Source: Pseudomonas mendocina
GTDB lineage: Bacteria > Pseudomonadota > Gammaproteobacteria > Pseudomonadales > Pseudomonadaceae
Assembly (NCBI GenBank): GCA_037482215.1
Contig: CP148074.1
Coordinates: forward strand, 2,480,001-2,544,000
DNA length: 64,000 bases
Reading direction: 5' to 3'
Positions 16,276-27,600 of the stretch are shown here, in pieces. Numbering within the stretch: position 1 is the first letter of the stretch; each line of letters starts with the position of its first letter. The notes beneath the pieces were generated by a model. It was not told where the DNA came from, made no database searches, and saw nothing but the letters and a program-made list of their open reading frames with translations. Both the position numbers and the translations under genes were made by a program.

Positions 16276-18495
16276 TCAGGCCTTGCGATTAAAGCGCCAG
16301 GCCCGGTGGATTTTGCTGTTGCGGGCAAAGTCCTGGTCGATGGTTGAGCTGCTGATCTCTTCGACCTGATAACGGCTCGGCAGGTTTTCATCCAACGCAA
16401 ACTTACGGAAGTTGTTGGAGAAATACAGCACACCACCCGGTGCCAGACGCGCCATGGCAAGATCCAGCAATTGGACGTGGTCGCGCTGCACATCAAACAC
16501 ACCTTCCATACGTTTGGAGTTAGAGAAGGTCGGCGGGTCGATAAAGATCAGGTCGTATTCGCCGCGATCATCCGCCAGCCACGCCATCACGTCGCCCTGC
16601 TCCAGGCGGTTTTTATCGGAAAAACCGTTGAGCGACAGGTTGCGCCGCGCCCAATCCAGGTAGGTCTTGGACAGATCAACGCTGGTGGTGCTGCGTGCAC
16701 CGCCTTTGGCCGCATGCACGGTCGCCGTTGCGGTGTAGCAAAACAGGTTGAGGAATCGCTTACCGGCCGCTTCTTTCTGAATACGCAGGCGAATCGGGCG
16801 GTGATCCAGGAAGAGGCCGGTGTCTAAATAATCAGTCAGGTTCACCAACAGCTTCACACCACCTTCAGTGACCTCCATAAACTGTCCCTGAGCAGACTGG
16901 CGCTCATACTGCTTGGTGCCGGTTTGGCGCTCGCGGCGTTTAATGACCACTTTGCTCTTGTCCACATTAAGCGCCTGCGGAATAGCTGCCAGTGCATCAA
17001 ACAGACGAGCCTGAGCCTTCTCAGGATCAATCGACCGAGGCGCAGCGTATTCCTGCACATGCACCCAGTCGCCGTAGAGATCAATAGCCAGCGCGTATTC
17101 CGGCATATCAGCATCGTACAGGCGGTAGCACTGGATGTTTTCTTTGCGTGCCCATTTGCCCAGTTGCTTGAGGTTCTTCTGCAGGCGGTTAGCAAACATC
17201 TGCCCGCCTTCACTTAAACGCGCCTGCTCAACCGGCTGGGCTGCACCTTTGTGCTCAACCGGCAACGCATTTTGCTCACGGTCACGCTCGCGTTGCTCAG
17301 GGGTGCGGCGTTCACCCGTCACAAACTGCTCAGGCTGAACCTTGATCATCAGCAGCTTGCACGGCAGCCCGCCGTTCCAGAACGAATACTGTTTGTGGCT
17401 GCGGATGCCCATACGCTTACCTAAATCAGGCGCACCGGTAAACACACCCGCTTGCCAGCCCATGCAGGCCTGGCGCAGACGTTCGCCCAAGTTCTGATAG
17501 AGATACAGCAAGCTCGCCTCATCCCCCAAACGCTCACCATAAGGCGGGTTACAGATCACCAAGCCCTTCTGATTCTGGTCTGGACGCGGCTCAAATGTAG
17601 CCACCTCGCCCTGATAGACTTTGATCCACTCACTAAGCCCCGCACGCTCAATGTTATTGCGCGCAGGCTGGATCAGGCGCGGATCAGCTTCATAACCACG
17701 AATCCACAGCGGCTTTTTCGCCAAACCTGCTGCGGCACGCTGCTCAGCTTCTTCACGTACCCGGCGCCATACCGCCGGTACATGGCCCAGCCAATTGGTA
17801 AAGCCCCACATGTCACGTTTCAAGTTTGGAGCGATATCGGCCGCAATTAACGCCGCTTCAACCAAGAAGGTACCAACACCGCACATTGGGTCAGCCAACG
17901 CGCCGCCTTCAGCAGCAATCTTCGGCCAACCCGCTCGGATCAATACAGCGGCAGCCAGGTTCTCTTTCAGCGGAGCCGCGCCCTGCTGCAATCGGTAACC
18001 GCGCTGATGCAAACTGTGGCCGGACAGATCCAGCGACAGAATCGCCTCACCACGATCCAGGCGCAGATGCACTCGAACGTCCGGGTTCACCTTATCGACA
18101 CTCGGGCGCGTGCCATCGCGCATGCGCAGCTTATCGACGATGGCATCCTTCACCTTCAGCGCGCCGAAATGGGTGTTATCAATGCCTGAGCCTTGACCGC
18201 TGAACTCCACCGCGAGCGTCCCTGCCGGATCGAGATGCTCCGCCCAGTCGACCGACAGCACCCCGTCATACAGGCTTTCAGCGTTCTGAACAGTAAAGCG
18301 CTTGAGCACCAACAACACGCGGTTGGCCAAGCGCGACCAGATGCACAGCCGATATGCCGTTTCCATATCAGCCATGCCGCGGATGGCGGCCGTATGCTCG
18401 CGAGCCTCCTCCAGCCCTAGGTTGCGGGCCTCTTCAAGCAGCAGCCCTTCGAGACTTTTAGGGCAAGTGAGATAGAGTTCATAACGATCCGACAT
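16276..18495 (-). CDS. rlmL: 23S rRNA methyltransferase RlmKL (m2G2445/m7G2069)
   Basis: This 739-residue fused enzyme has an N-terminal THUMP domain (about residues 45-155). The RlmL methyltransferase follows with GVGTFLVEAAL and the base-flipping NPPYGERLG motif. The C-terminal RlmK module has the SAM-binding stretch LNLFCYTATATVHAA and DPPTFSNSKRM. It modifies two guanines of the peptidyl-transferase region of 23S rRNA. The ATG at 18495 has a GGAAG ribosome site; a TTG 24 bases further up is ignored. A perfect inverted repeat lies 64 bases upstream of the start. The gene is intact and of usual length. Confidence 0.95.
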   Translation of the reverse strand: MSDRYELYLTCPKSLEGLLLEEARNLGLEEAREHTAAIRGMADMETAYRLCIWSRLANRVLLVLKRFTVQNAESLYDGVLSVDWAEHLDPAGTLAVEFSGQGSGIDNTHFGALKVKDAIVDKLRMRDGTRPSVDKVNPDVRVHLRLDRGEAILSLDLSGHSLHQRGYRLQQGAAPLKENLAAAVLIRAGWPKIAAEGGALADPMCGVGTFLVEAALIAADIAPNLKRDMWGFTNWLGHVPAVWRRVREEAEQRAAAGLAKKPLWIRGYEADPRLIQPARNNIERAGLSEWIKVYQGEVATFEPRPDQNQKGLVICNPPYGERLGDEASLLYLYQNLGERLRQACMGWQAGVFTGAPDLGKRMGIRSHKQYSFWNGGLPCKLLMIKVQPEQFVTGERRTPEQRERDREQNALPVEHKGAAQPVEQARLSEGGQMFANRLQKNLKQLGKWARKENIQCYRLYDADMPEYALAIDLYGDWVHVQEYAAPRSIDPEKAQARLFDALAAIPQALNVDKSKVVIKRRERQTGTKQYERQSAQGQFMEVTEGGVKLLVNLTDYLDTGLFLDHRPIRLRIQKEAAGKRFLNLFCYTATATVHAAKGGARSTTSVDLSKTYLDWARRNLSLNGFSDKNRLEQGDVMAWLADDRGEYDLIFIDPPTFSNSKRMEGVFDVQRDHVQLLDLAMARLAPGGVLYFSNNFRKFALDENLPSRYQVEEISSSTIDQDFARNSKIHRAWRFNRKA

Positions 18496-18558
18496 GGGAG
18501 CTTCCAGTGCCAACGGCAATCAACGCCATGCAAATAAGGCTACATGGCCAAAATAGAT

Positions 18559-18587
18559 GACGAACTGTACAAAATGGACAGTTCGTC
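18559..18587. promoter_or_regulatory. perfect 10-base inverted repeat upstream of rlmKL
   Basis: GACGAACTGT at 18559 is followed, after 9 bases, by its exact complement ACAGTTCGTC at 18578. There is no T-run, so it does not look like a terminator. It sits between the divergent rlmKL and rmf genes, 64 bases from the rlmKL start, where an operator would be expected. Confidence 0.4.
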
Positions 18588-18789
18588 GGAATAAGCAGCA
18601 GGTTCAAACAACATTCATCATCACCTGCTCAACGTACACAATCTGCTGTAAGCGCCCACACACAAGCGCTACAGAAAAATAACCTAACCTAATCGGCAAC
18701 GCCTTATGGCCTTTGCCTGAAAAAGGTTACGGGCTTATGACGAAAGAGTCATTCACATGCCCGCTCACATTGGTTAGAAATCGTCCTTA

Positions 18790-18922
18790 GCTTAGCTCCG
18801 CAATGGAGCGGCCAAGGAGATTCGTCACGCCGGCAACGAACTCCACAGGCAGAGACGTCTGCCCATAACAGCAACAAGCTTTACAGGACATACATAACAG
18901 TCAACATTGAGGGCAATACCCT
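18790..18922 (+). ncRNA. candidate structured 5' leader of rmf (rmf RNA motif)
   Basis: About 130 bases ahead of the rmf ATG contain a short hairpin (gctcc-gcaat-ggagc at 18795-18809) followed by AAGGAGA and further possible stems. A conserved 'rmf' RNA motif has been described upstream of rmf genes in Pseudomonas. Position and hairpin content fit, but I could not fold or align it, and the boundaries are approximate. Confidence 0.3.
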
Positions 18923-19138
18923 ATGAGAAGACTTAAGCGTGATCCGTTAGAAAGAGCTTTTTTGCGCGGTTATCAATTTGGTATCAGTGGCAAATCCCGC
19001 GACCTCTGCCCATTCACCCTTCCCGCTGTCCGCCAAGCCTGGATTAACGGCTGGCGCGAAGGCCGGGGTGACAATTGGGACGGCATGACCGGCACCGCCG
19101 GAATCCATCGCCTTAACGAACTTCGCGCAGTCGGCTGA
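18923..19138 (+). CDS. rmf: ribosome modulation factor
   Basis: The 71-residue basic protein matches the RMF family throughout: MRRLKRDPLERAFLRGYQ, then GKSRDLCPF, then WINGWREGRGD. RMF binds 70S ribosomes near the mRNA exit/anti-Shine-Dalgarno region and drives formation of inactive 100S dimers in stationary phase. The ATG is preceded by GAGGGCAA. An upstream region of about 430 bases is free of genes and probably carries stationary-phase control and a structured leader. A strong terminator follows. Confidence 0.96.
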   Translation: MRRLKRDPLERAFLRGYQFGISGKSRDLCPFTLPAVRQAWINGWREGRGDNWDGMTGTAGIHRLNELRAVG

Positions 19139-19195
19139 CAGGACACACAACCGACTTACCAAGCCCGCTCCATCCGAGCGGAGGGCGAGAGCCCA

Positions 19196-19219
19196 GGGGC
19201 TCCAAAGGAGCCCCTTTTT
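19196..19219 (+). terminator. Rho-independent terminator of rmf
   Basis: The stem ggggctcc / ggagcccc closes on a short AAA loop and is followed by TTTTT. A second small hairpin (ccgctc/gagcgg at 19165-19181) precedes it. Confidence 0.85.
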
Positions 19220-19227
19220 AATGCCTG

Positions 19228-20250
19228 TTACTTACCCAGCGCAGCAATTGCATCCACCGCCTCACGGATCAGAGCCGGGCCTTTATAGATAAAACCGGAG
19301 TAAATCTGAACCAGACTGGCTCCCGCTTCGATTTTTTCTGCAGCGTGCTTGCCTTCCGTAATACCGCCCACGGCAATAATCGGCATGCGGCCTTTCAACT
19401 CGCCTGCCAGAACACGCACGATGTGTGTGCTCTTATCACGTACCGGCGCACCAGAAAGGCCGCCTGCTTCAGAAGCATACTCCAGCCCTTCCACACCTTC
19501 TCGCCCCAGTGTTGTGTTGGTCGCGATCACAGCATCCATATCTGCACCGAGCAACGCGTTGGCAACCTGAATGGTTTCTTCGTCGCTCATATCCGGGGCA
19601 ATTTTGATAGCCAGTGGCACGCGCTTGCCGTACTGCTCGGTCAGGTCTTCCTGACGACGACGCAACGCCTCAAGCAATTGCTTGAGCGAATCACCGAACT
19701 GCAAGCTACGCAGGCCCGGCGTGTTAGGCGAGCTGACGTTCACCGTCACGTAACTGGCATGCTGATACACCTTATCCAGGCACAGCAGGTAGTCGTCCAC
19801 GGCGTTTTCAACCGGGGTATCAAAATTCTTACCGATGTTGATGCCCAGAACGCCCTTGTACTTCGCGGCCTGAACCCGCGCCAACAGATGATCAACACCA
19901 TGATTATTGAAGCCCATGCGGTTGATCACGCCTTCTGCTTCAGGCAGGCGGAATAAACGTGGCTTAGGGTTGCCCGGCTGTGGGCGCGGCGTAACGGTAC
20001 CAATCTCAACGAAACCGAACCCCAGCTGGGAGAAACCATCGATGGCATCGCCATTCTTATCCAGACCCGCGGCAAGCCCCACTGGATTTGGGAAATCCAG
20101 GCCCATCACCGAAACTGGCAGTGACAATGGCTGCTTGGTCAGCAGTTTGTTTAGCCCCAGACGCCCACCAGCACCAATCAGGTCGATGGACAGTTCGTGG
20201 GAGGTTTCCGGAGAAAGTTTGAACAGCAGCTCGCGGGCCAGGGTGTACAT
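19228..20250 (-). CDS. pyrD: dihydroorotate dehydrogenase (quinone), class 2
   Basis: The 340-residue membrane-associated flavoprotein oxidises dihydroorotate to orotate with quinone in pyrimidine synthesis. Family features are the N-terminal amphipathic helix [19 protein letters not shown] (class 2 only), the FMN-binding [23 protein letters not shown], the catalytic-Ser region [20 protein letters not shown] and the C-terminal GGITEGKHA and SGFIYKGP phosphate-binding segment. Length is normal. The ATG at 20250 is chosen because the class 2 helix starts there; the 17 codons further up are not conserved in type. DUF2835 lies 80 bases upstream in the same direction. Confidence 0.96.
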   Translation of the reverse strand: MYTLARELLFKLSPETSHELSIDLIGAGGRLGLNKLLTKQPLSLPVSVMGLDFPNPVGLAAGLDKNGDAIDGFSQLGFGFVEIGTVTPRPQPGNPKPRLFRLPEAEGVINRMGFNNHGVDHLLARVQAAKYKGVLGINIGKNFDTPVENAVDDYLLCLDKVYQHASYVTVNVSSPNTPGLRSLQFGDSLKQLLEALRRRQEDLTEQYGKRVPLAIKIAPDMSDEETIQVANALLGADMDAVIATNTTLGREGVEGLEYASEAGGLSGAPVRDKSTHIVRVLAGELKGRMPIIAVGGITEGKHAAEKIEAGASLVQIYSGFIYKGPALIREAVDAIAALGK

Positions 20251-20331
20251 GGGCAGGCTTAGCTCTTTAAAGTTGCAAAGCGTGCAATTATACGCGCGCA
20301 CAGTAACCAGAAGCGAGGAACACAGCGCCTG

Positions 20332-20550
20332 TCAAAGACGTTTGAGACTCATCAACTGGCCAGCTGTACTAAACTCCATGACAAATGAGCCGTAGACGCC
20401 CTCATGAGTCAAGAAGGGACGGAAGTGATGAGCCGGTACACTGACCGTCTTCCCATCACGACTTTTCATCAATATGCGATTGGCGTGCCCCTGATAAACC
20501 GCTATCAGTCGATCAGCCGGTAAGGCAACATCCAGAACCAACGTTGGCAT
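20332..20550 (-). CDS. DUF2835 family protein
   Basis: This 72-residue protein with no membrane segment contains the family stretch HANRILMKSRDGKTVSVPAH followed by FRPFLTHEGVYGSF, and ends FSTAGQLMSLKRL. DUF2835 proteins are small conserved proteins of Pseudomonas and relatives with no known function. The ATG at 20550 is preferred: AGGAG lies 5 bases ahead, whereas the GTG at 20556 overlaps that site. It probably shares a transcript with pyrD. Confidence 0.8.
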   Translation of the reverse strand: MPTLVLDVALPADRLIAVYQGHANRILMKSRDGKTVSVPAHHFRPFLTHEGVYGSFVMEFSTAGQLMSLKRL

Positions 20551-20689
20551 GTACACTCCTGTTTATACTAACGTGTCATCTTGCCACAACCTTGCCATTA
20601 GTGCTTTGGCGCGCTATTGATTAGGGCCTTTGCAGAGCTAAAACCTGCTGATTTCGGCAGTTTCTGCCTCTTGGAGTACACCGAAGTTT

Positions 20690-21571
20690 ATGAGTTTTAC
20701 AGCGCCCAACAACTCCTTGAAGTCGCGCCTGAGTGCACTGGCACGCAAGCTCGGACTGGCTGAGCGTGGGCAACAACAACTGTTTCAGCAAGCAAGCCAA
20801 CTTCGCCTGCCTTTTAGCCCAATCCCCAGTGTTCGCCCGAGTATTTCCTGGAATTGCCACCCTCAACTGCACCGGCTTGCTGATCTACCGCGTGGCGCAC
20901 TGTCTGGTCCTGTGCAAGAAGATAAATCTGACGCACATGCTCTGCTCATCAATTTGGTTAGCAAAGTTGAGGTCCAACTGCCTAAATTTGATCTGAGCAC
21001 AATCGATGGGCTCTCAAACTGCACTGAGGCAGAGGAAACCTACACCTCATTTGAAGCCTTAGCAGCCAGTGAAGGCTGCAAAAAGATCCGTATCATTTCT
21101 TACAAGGACTTAGTGCGCACCCTCACCCTTGCCCTGCCCGGCTATTTGACTGGCGATAGCATCGCCCTGAGGCAAGCCAGTTGGCTAGGCAACCGAGTAT
21201 TCTGGGCTGGTGAACTACACCCGGAGGCGTTTGCGTGCGCCGTTGCTTACATGCGACTGCGCAAGCTTGATATCAGTCTCCCGGCATCACTCCAACGCTA
21301 CGAACTGAGCACTCAAGGCCTACAGGCCTTAGAGCAAAACTATTATGCCGTCGCGATTCCCAAACCTGCATGGGCAGATCCTCAATTCATGGAGCTGCTG
21401 CTTGACACCGGTCTTCCTTATGCGCGGTTACCTTTACTCACCTCTGACACCTCCTCTGAAATTCTGATGCTACCCAAGCATTCCGCAGAAAGCTCAGCAC
21501 TGGGGCAAGGCCTCATCGCCGCCGGCGCACCAGATGTTATTGCATACCTGTCGACCCTGAAATCGGCTTGA
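20690..21571 (+). CDS. conserved hypothetical protein (probably DUF6685)
   Basis: This soluble 293-residue protein has no signal peptide, membrane segment or recognisable catalytic motif. It opens MSFTAPNNSLKSRL. A proline-rich turn and LADLPRGALSGPVQEDK (about residues 65-80), TSFEALAASEGCKKIRIIS (about 123-141) and a C-terminal LGQGLIAAGAPDVIAYLS are the most conserved-looking parts. It resembles the Pseudomonas family labelled DUF6685, recalled and not checked. It is a lone gene; the adhesin gene converges on it from the right. Function unknown. Confidence 0.7.
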   Translation: MSFTAPNNSLKSRLSALARKLGLAERGQQQLFQQASQLRLPFSPIPSVRPSISWNCHPQLHRLADLPRGALSGPVQEDKSDAHALLINLVSKVEVQLPKFDLSTIDGLSNCTEAEETYTSFEALAASEGCKKIRIISYKDLVRTLTLALPGYLTGDSIALRQASWLGNRVFWAGELHPEAFACAVAYMRLRKLDISLPASLQRYELSTQGLQALEQNYYAVAIPKPAWADPQFMELLLDTGLPYARLPLLTSDTSSEILMLPKHSAESSALGQGLIAAGAPDVIAYLSTLKSA

Positions 21572-21608
21572 CCCCTAAGCCCATTTACCCCACTAAACAC
21601 GCATTCAA

Positions 21609-21645
21609 TAAAAAAGCCCCGCAGTGATCTTCTCACTGCAGGGCC
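21609..21645 (-). terminator. Rho-independent terminator of the adhesin gene
   Basis: Read leftwards: a GC-rich stem (gccctgcagtga / tcactgcggggc, one bulge) followed by a run of T (the A-run at 21609-21615 on the + strand). It lies about 55 bases beyond the adhesin stop. Confidence 0.85.
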
Positions 21646-21698
21646 AGGGTTAAAGCTCATTGAGCAGCCTGACTGTGTCACAGGCAGGCTGCCACGCC

Positions 21699-24600
21699 TT
21701 AGCTGATTTTCAGGGTTTCATCATTCAGCATGGCCGTGATGACTTCCGCCTGATTGGATACACCATACGCAGCCTGCAGGTTGACTCCCTCCAACACGAT
21801 AGACTGCCCGGTACCACCGCTTTGCGGTCCGTTCCTGTCCACTGTGATGGTGGTGTTGGTGCCGAAGCTGAAGGTCAGGTACTGACTCAAGTTGTCAGTC
21901 GTTTCATTGACCAGCAACTCAGACAGATCCAACTTATCGACCCCTTTCTGGAAGTCGGCAATCGTTGTAACGCCAGTGTTACCGGAGGTCCACTTGAAGG
22001 TGTCTGCACCTGAACCGCCGATTAGGTAGTCGTTACCGCCACCGCCAATCAACAGATCATCGCCAGCACCACCATTGATCAGGTTATTGAGATTGTTACC
22101 GGTCAAACTGTCGTTGAAGTTCGAACCGATCAGATTCTCAATGGAGTTCAGCGTATCAGTGCCTGCGCCGCCTGTATTTTGCGCGTTTGTAGTATTGAGC
22201 CTGACAGTCACACCCGAAGTGGCATCAATGTATGTAGCCGTATCGATTCCGTCTCCGCCGTTAAGCGTGTCATTGCCAGCCCCGCCAGCGAGAATGTCAT
22301 TTCCATTGCCCCCGTTCAGAGTGTCGTTACCACCCAAACCAATGAGAATATCATCGCCATCCCCGCCATTGAGCGTATCTGCACTGCCATTACGCCCCAA
22401 AAGGATCTCATTACGGAACGTCCCGTTGATTGTGCTATCCGTAGACCGGTTAATTGTCACATCAGCACGATCATAGGCAGCCTGGCCGTTGAGTGTAGCG
22501 TCGTAGTAGAAGGAACCACCACTATTGCCAGTATCGGTAAACGTCACAGTAGAGCCATCAGCACTCTTAGAAACATTGCCACTCGTAGCTCCCGCAACAC
22601 TCAAGACCTTCAGCAAGCTGGAGTTGGCCCCCGTATCGTTAGCCAGCAGTGCCCATGTCGGAATATCGATAACGAAGTTGCCGTTCGATGCTGAAGTGTT
22701 GGTCAAAATCAAATCATCACGCACAACCACCGGAGCAGTGGAGGTCGAAATATTGATATTGAGGTTAGCTTGAGGGCTTACATCACCATCACCGTCTGCA
22801 AAGGTAAAGCCGATACTCAAAGCAATGGCGGTGGCAATTGTGCTTGGCGGCGTGTAGGTATAACCACCAGTCAGTATATTCACGCTAAAACTGGAGCCAT
22901 TTGAAAGTGTTACTTTCAGCTCATTGTTTGCAAGCGTGCCGCCGCTGGCACCTCCCAGCGTATAGGCCCCTAACTCACTCTTAGTAATGGTGTAGGTGCT
23001 GCCACCTATCACAATCGACTTCACATAGCCGCCATCAGCCCCGAAACCACCACCCGTTGTCAAATTGCCATTGATCGGCGACGCCTGAGCCGTTGCAACC
23101 AATGTTTGTGTCAACTGATTCATATCAGTGACCACAATTGCATTGGTATTAGTTCCGGTCTTGCCATCGTATGCAATAGGGTTCAACGCTGACTCGGTAA
23201 CACCGGTCCCCATCCCCAGAGCATAGGAGCGGATGCCGTTGGCTTTCAGGAAGTTAATCCAAGCCTGCTCCTCTGATGCATTGCCGTTGGAGTAAGGTGA
23301 CGGCCAGCCACTCGCACTACCATTAGTACTGGAAATACCAGAGTCACCAGACGGTCTGTTCGGCTCACCATCCGAAAGGAAGTAAGCGACATTCTGCACA
23401 TTTCCCGAGGTGATCTTGCCGGATTCACCAAAGGAGTTGATGGCATCAATCAGTGCCGCATCATAGTTAGTATTACCACTAGCCGTTGTAGCCAAAATAG
23501 CTGTCTTGGCCTGACTCACTGTCAACCATGTTGATCCACTTGACGCACTCGCATTAAAGGTAGTGAAACTTACTTTTACATCGCCCAACGCATCATATTG
23601 CTCCAGCAACTCAAGCAGCGCATTTTTAGCAGCTTGCAGGCGATCCATGCCACCCACACCAGAGGCTTCATCCATACTGCCGGACACATCGAGAATCAGA
23701 ATCAGGTTGGTATCCAGTTTGACCTGAGCAGAGCCGGAAGCCGACTGGTCTACAGCAACAGGTCCATCGTCTTTGAAGCTGATGGCCTGGCCAATATCCA
23801 GTTTGGCACTGGCGGTGTCGCCATCACGGTCAGTCACAGTCGCTGTGACGCTGATTTTGCCTGCAACCAGAGATACAGCCTCGTCGTGGCTAGCACCACC
23901 AGTCGGGTGTTTGATCGCACGCAGCTGATCCAGGGTCACAGTACCATCGCTGCCAACACTTAAGGTGAAGACCAGATCGCCTGCGGCGTTCTTACCTTCA
24001 ATTACGCTGCCATTCTTGCTCAAGGTAATCGCGGTATTGGTGAGAGAATCCACCAGACCACTGGCTGTGCTCTCGACATTCAGGCTGTAAGTAACACCCT
24101 CACGGCCATCGGCACTGTCAGTGATGTTGAAGTAGCTGCTGACATTGGCGGTTGCGTTAGTCGCAAGGTCTGACTCATCAACCACCAGTGACAGACCTGT
24201 CAGCGCCTTGGCAGTAATGCTTGGGCCATCGTCCAGGAAGCTGATGGCCTTACCAATGTTCGCAGTGGCAGTCGCGGTGTCGTTGTCGCCATCGGTGATG
24301 GTGCCGACCACGCTGATTTTGCCGTCCAGCGTCGCACTGGCTTCGTTGTGGCTGTTGCCACCGACCGGGTGTTTAACCGCACGCTCTTGGTTCAGGCTGA
24401 TCTTGCCGTCAGCAGTTACGCTGACAGTGAAGACCACCACGCCGCCGCTGATGGTACCAACCACCTCACCTTCAGCATTGAGACTCAGTTTGACAGCCTC
24501 ACCGGTCAGGGTGTCGACCAGACCACTGTTCTCACTATCAACTTTCAGCGCGAAGTCCAGCGCCTTCTGGCCATCTGCACCGGCATTGGCGGTGAACAGG

Positions 24601-27600
24601 CTAGCGAGTGTGAACGACGAGGTAGTCGCTGTATTCAGGTTGGTTTCGTCGACCTGCAAGCTCAGGCTGCCCAGCGTTTTGGCGCTGATGCTTGGGCCGT
24701 CATCCAGGAAGCTGATGGCCTTACCAATGTTCGCAGTGGCAGTCGCAGTGTCGTTGTCGCCATCGGTGATGGTGCCGACCACGCTGATTTTGCCGTCCAG
24801 CGTCGCACTGGCTTCGTTGTGGCTGCTGCCACCATCTGGGTGTTTAACTGCACGCGCCTGACTCAGGCTGATCTTGCCATCAGCAGTCACGCTGACAGTG
24901 AAGACAACCACGCCGCCGCTGATGGTACCAATCACTTTCCCGTCAGCGGTGAGACTCAGTTTGACAGCCTCACCGGTCAGGGTGTCGACCAGACCACTGT
25001 TCTCACTATCAACTTTCAGCGCGAAGTCCAGCGCTTTCTGGCCATCTGCACCGGCATCGCTGGTGAACAGGCTAGCGAGTGTGAACGACGAGGTAGTCGC
25101 TGTATTCAGGTTGGTTTCGTCGACCTGCAAGCTCAGGCTGCCCAGCGTTTTGGCGCTGATGCTTGGGCCGTCATCCAGGAAGCTGATGGCCTTACCAATG
25201 TTCGCAGTGGCAGTCGCAGTGTCGTTGTCGCCATCGGTGATGGTACCGACCACGCTGATTTTGCCGTCCAGCGTCGCACTGGCTTCGTTGTGGCTGGTGC
25301 CACCGACTGGGTGTTTAACCGCACGCTCTTGGTTCAGGCTGATCTTGCCGTCAGCAGTCACGCTGACAGTGAAGACAACCACGCCGCCGCTGATGGTACC
25401 AATCACTTTCCCGTCAGCGGTGAGACTCAGTTTGACAGCCTCACCGGTCAGGCTGTCGAACAGACCACTGTCCTCACTCTCAACTTTCAGCGCGAAGTCC
25501 AGCGATTGCTGACCATCTGCACCGGCAGCGCTGGTGAACAGGCTAGCGAGTGTGAACGACGAGGTAGCCGCTGTGTTCAGGTTGGTTTCGTCGACCTGCA
25601 GGCTCAGGCTGCCCAGCGTTTTGGCGCTGATGCTTGGGCCGTCATCCAGGAAGCTGATGGCCTTACCAATGTTCGCAGTGGCAGTCGCAGTGTCGTTGTC
25701 GCCATCGGTGATGGTGCCGACCACGCTGATTTTGCCGTCCAGCGTCGCACTGGCTTCGTTGTGGCTGCTGCCACCATCTGGGTGTTTAACTGCACGCGCC
25801 TGACTCAGGCTGATCTTGCCATCAGCAGTCACGCTGACAGTGAAGACAACCACGCCGCCGCTGATGGTACCAACCACCTCACCTTCAGCATTGAGGCTGA
25901 GTTTGACTTCCTCACCGGTCAGGCTGTCGAACAGACCACTGTCCTCACTCTCAACTTTCAGCGCGAAGTCCAGCGATTGCTGACCATCTGCACCGGCAGC
26001 GCTGGTGAACAGGCTAGCGAGTGTGAACGACGAGGTAGCCGCTGTGTTCAGGTTGGTTTCGTCGACCTGCAGGCTCAGGCTGCCCAGCTCTTTGGCGCTG
26101 ATGCTTGGGCCGTCATCCAGGAAGCTGATGGCCTTACCAATGTTCGCAGTGGCAGTCGCAGTGTCGTTGTCGCCATCGGTGATGGTGCCGACCACGCTGA
26201 TTTTGCCGTCCAGCGTCGCACTGGCTTCGTTGTGGCTGCTGCCACCATCTGGGTGTTTAACTGCACGCGCCTGACTCAGGCTGATCTTGCCATCAGCAGT
26301 CACGCTGACAGTGAAGACCACTACGCCGCCGGTGATGGTACCAACCACCTCACCTTCAGCATTGAGGCTGAGTTTGACTTCCTCACCGGTCAGGCTGTCG
26401 AACAGACCGCTGTCCTCACTCTCAACTTTCAGCGCGAAGTCCAGCGCTTTCTGGCCATCTGCACCGGCATCGCTGGTGAACAGGCTAGCGAGTGTGAACG
26501 ACGAGGTAGTCGCTGTATTCAGGTTGGTTTCATCAACCTGCAAGCTCAGGCTGCCCAGCGTTTTGGCGCTGATGCTTGGGCCGTCATCCAGGAAGCTGAT
26601 GGCCTTACCAATGTTCGCAGTGGCAGTCGCAGTGTCGTTGTCGCCATCGGTGATGGTGCCGACCACGCTGATTTTGCCGTCCAGCGTCGCACTGGCTTCG
26701 TTGTGGCTGCTGCCACCATCTGGGTGTTTAACTGCACGCGCCTGACTCAGGCTGATCTTGCCATCAGCAGTCACGCTGACAGTGAAGACCACTACGCCGC
26801 CGGTGATGGTACCAACCACCTCACCTTCAGCATTGAGGCTGAGTTTGACTTCCTCACCGGTCAGGCTGTCGAACAGACCGCTGTCCTCACTCTCAACTTT
26901 CAGCGCGAAGTCCAGCGCTTTCTGGCCATCTGCACCGGCATTGGCGGTGAACAGGCTAGCGAGTGTGAACGACGAGGTAGCCGCTGTGTTCAGGTTGGTT
27001 TCGTCGACCTGCAGGCTCAGGCTGCCCAGCTCTTTGGCGCTGATGCTTGGGCCGTCATCCAGGAAGCTGATGGCCTTACCAATGTTCGCAGTGGCAGTCG
27101 CAGTGTCGTTGTCGCCATCGGTGATGGTACCGACCACGCTGATTTTGCCGTCCAGCGTCGCACTGGCTTCGTTGTGGCTGCTGCCACCATCTGGGTGTTT
27201 AACTGCACGCGCCTGACTCAGGCTGATCTTGCCATCAGCAGTCACGCTGACAGTGAAGACCACTACGCCGCCGGTGATGGTACCAATCACTTTCCCGTCA
27301 GCGGTGAGACTCAGTTTGACAGCCTCACCGGTCAGGGTGTCGACCAGACCACTGTTCTCACTATCAACTTTCAGCGCGAAGTCCAGCGCTTTCTGGCCAT
27401 CTGCACCGGCATCGCTGGTGAACAGGCTAGCGAGTGTGAACGACGAGGTAGTCGCTGTATTCAGGTTGGTTTCGTCGACCTGCAGGCTCAGGCTGCCCAG
27501 CTCTTTGGCGCTGATGCTTGGGCCGTCATCCAGGAAGCTGATGGCCTTACCAATGTTCGCAGTGGCAGTCGCAGTGTCGTTGTCGCCATCGGTGATGGTA

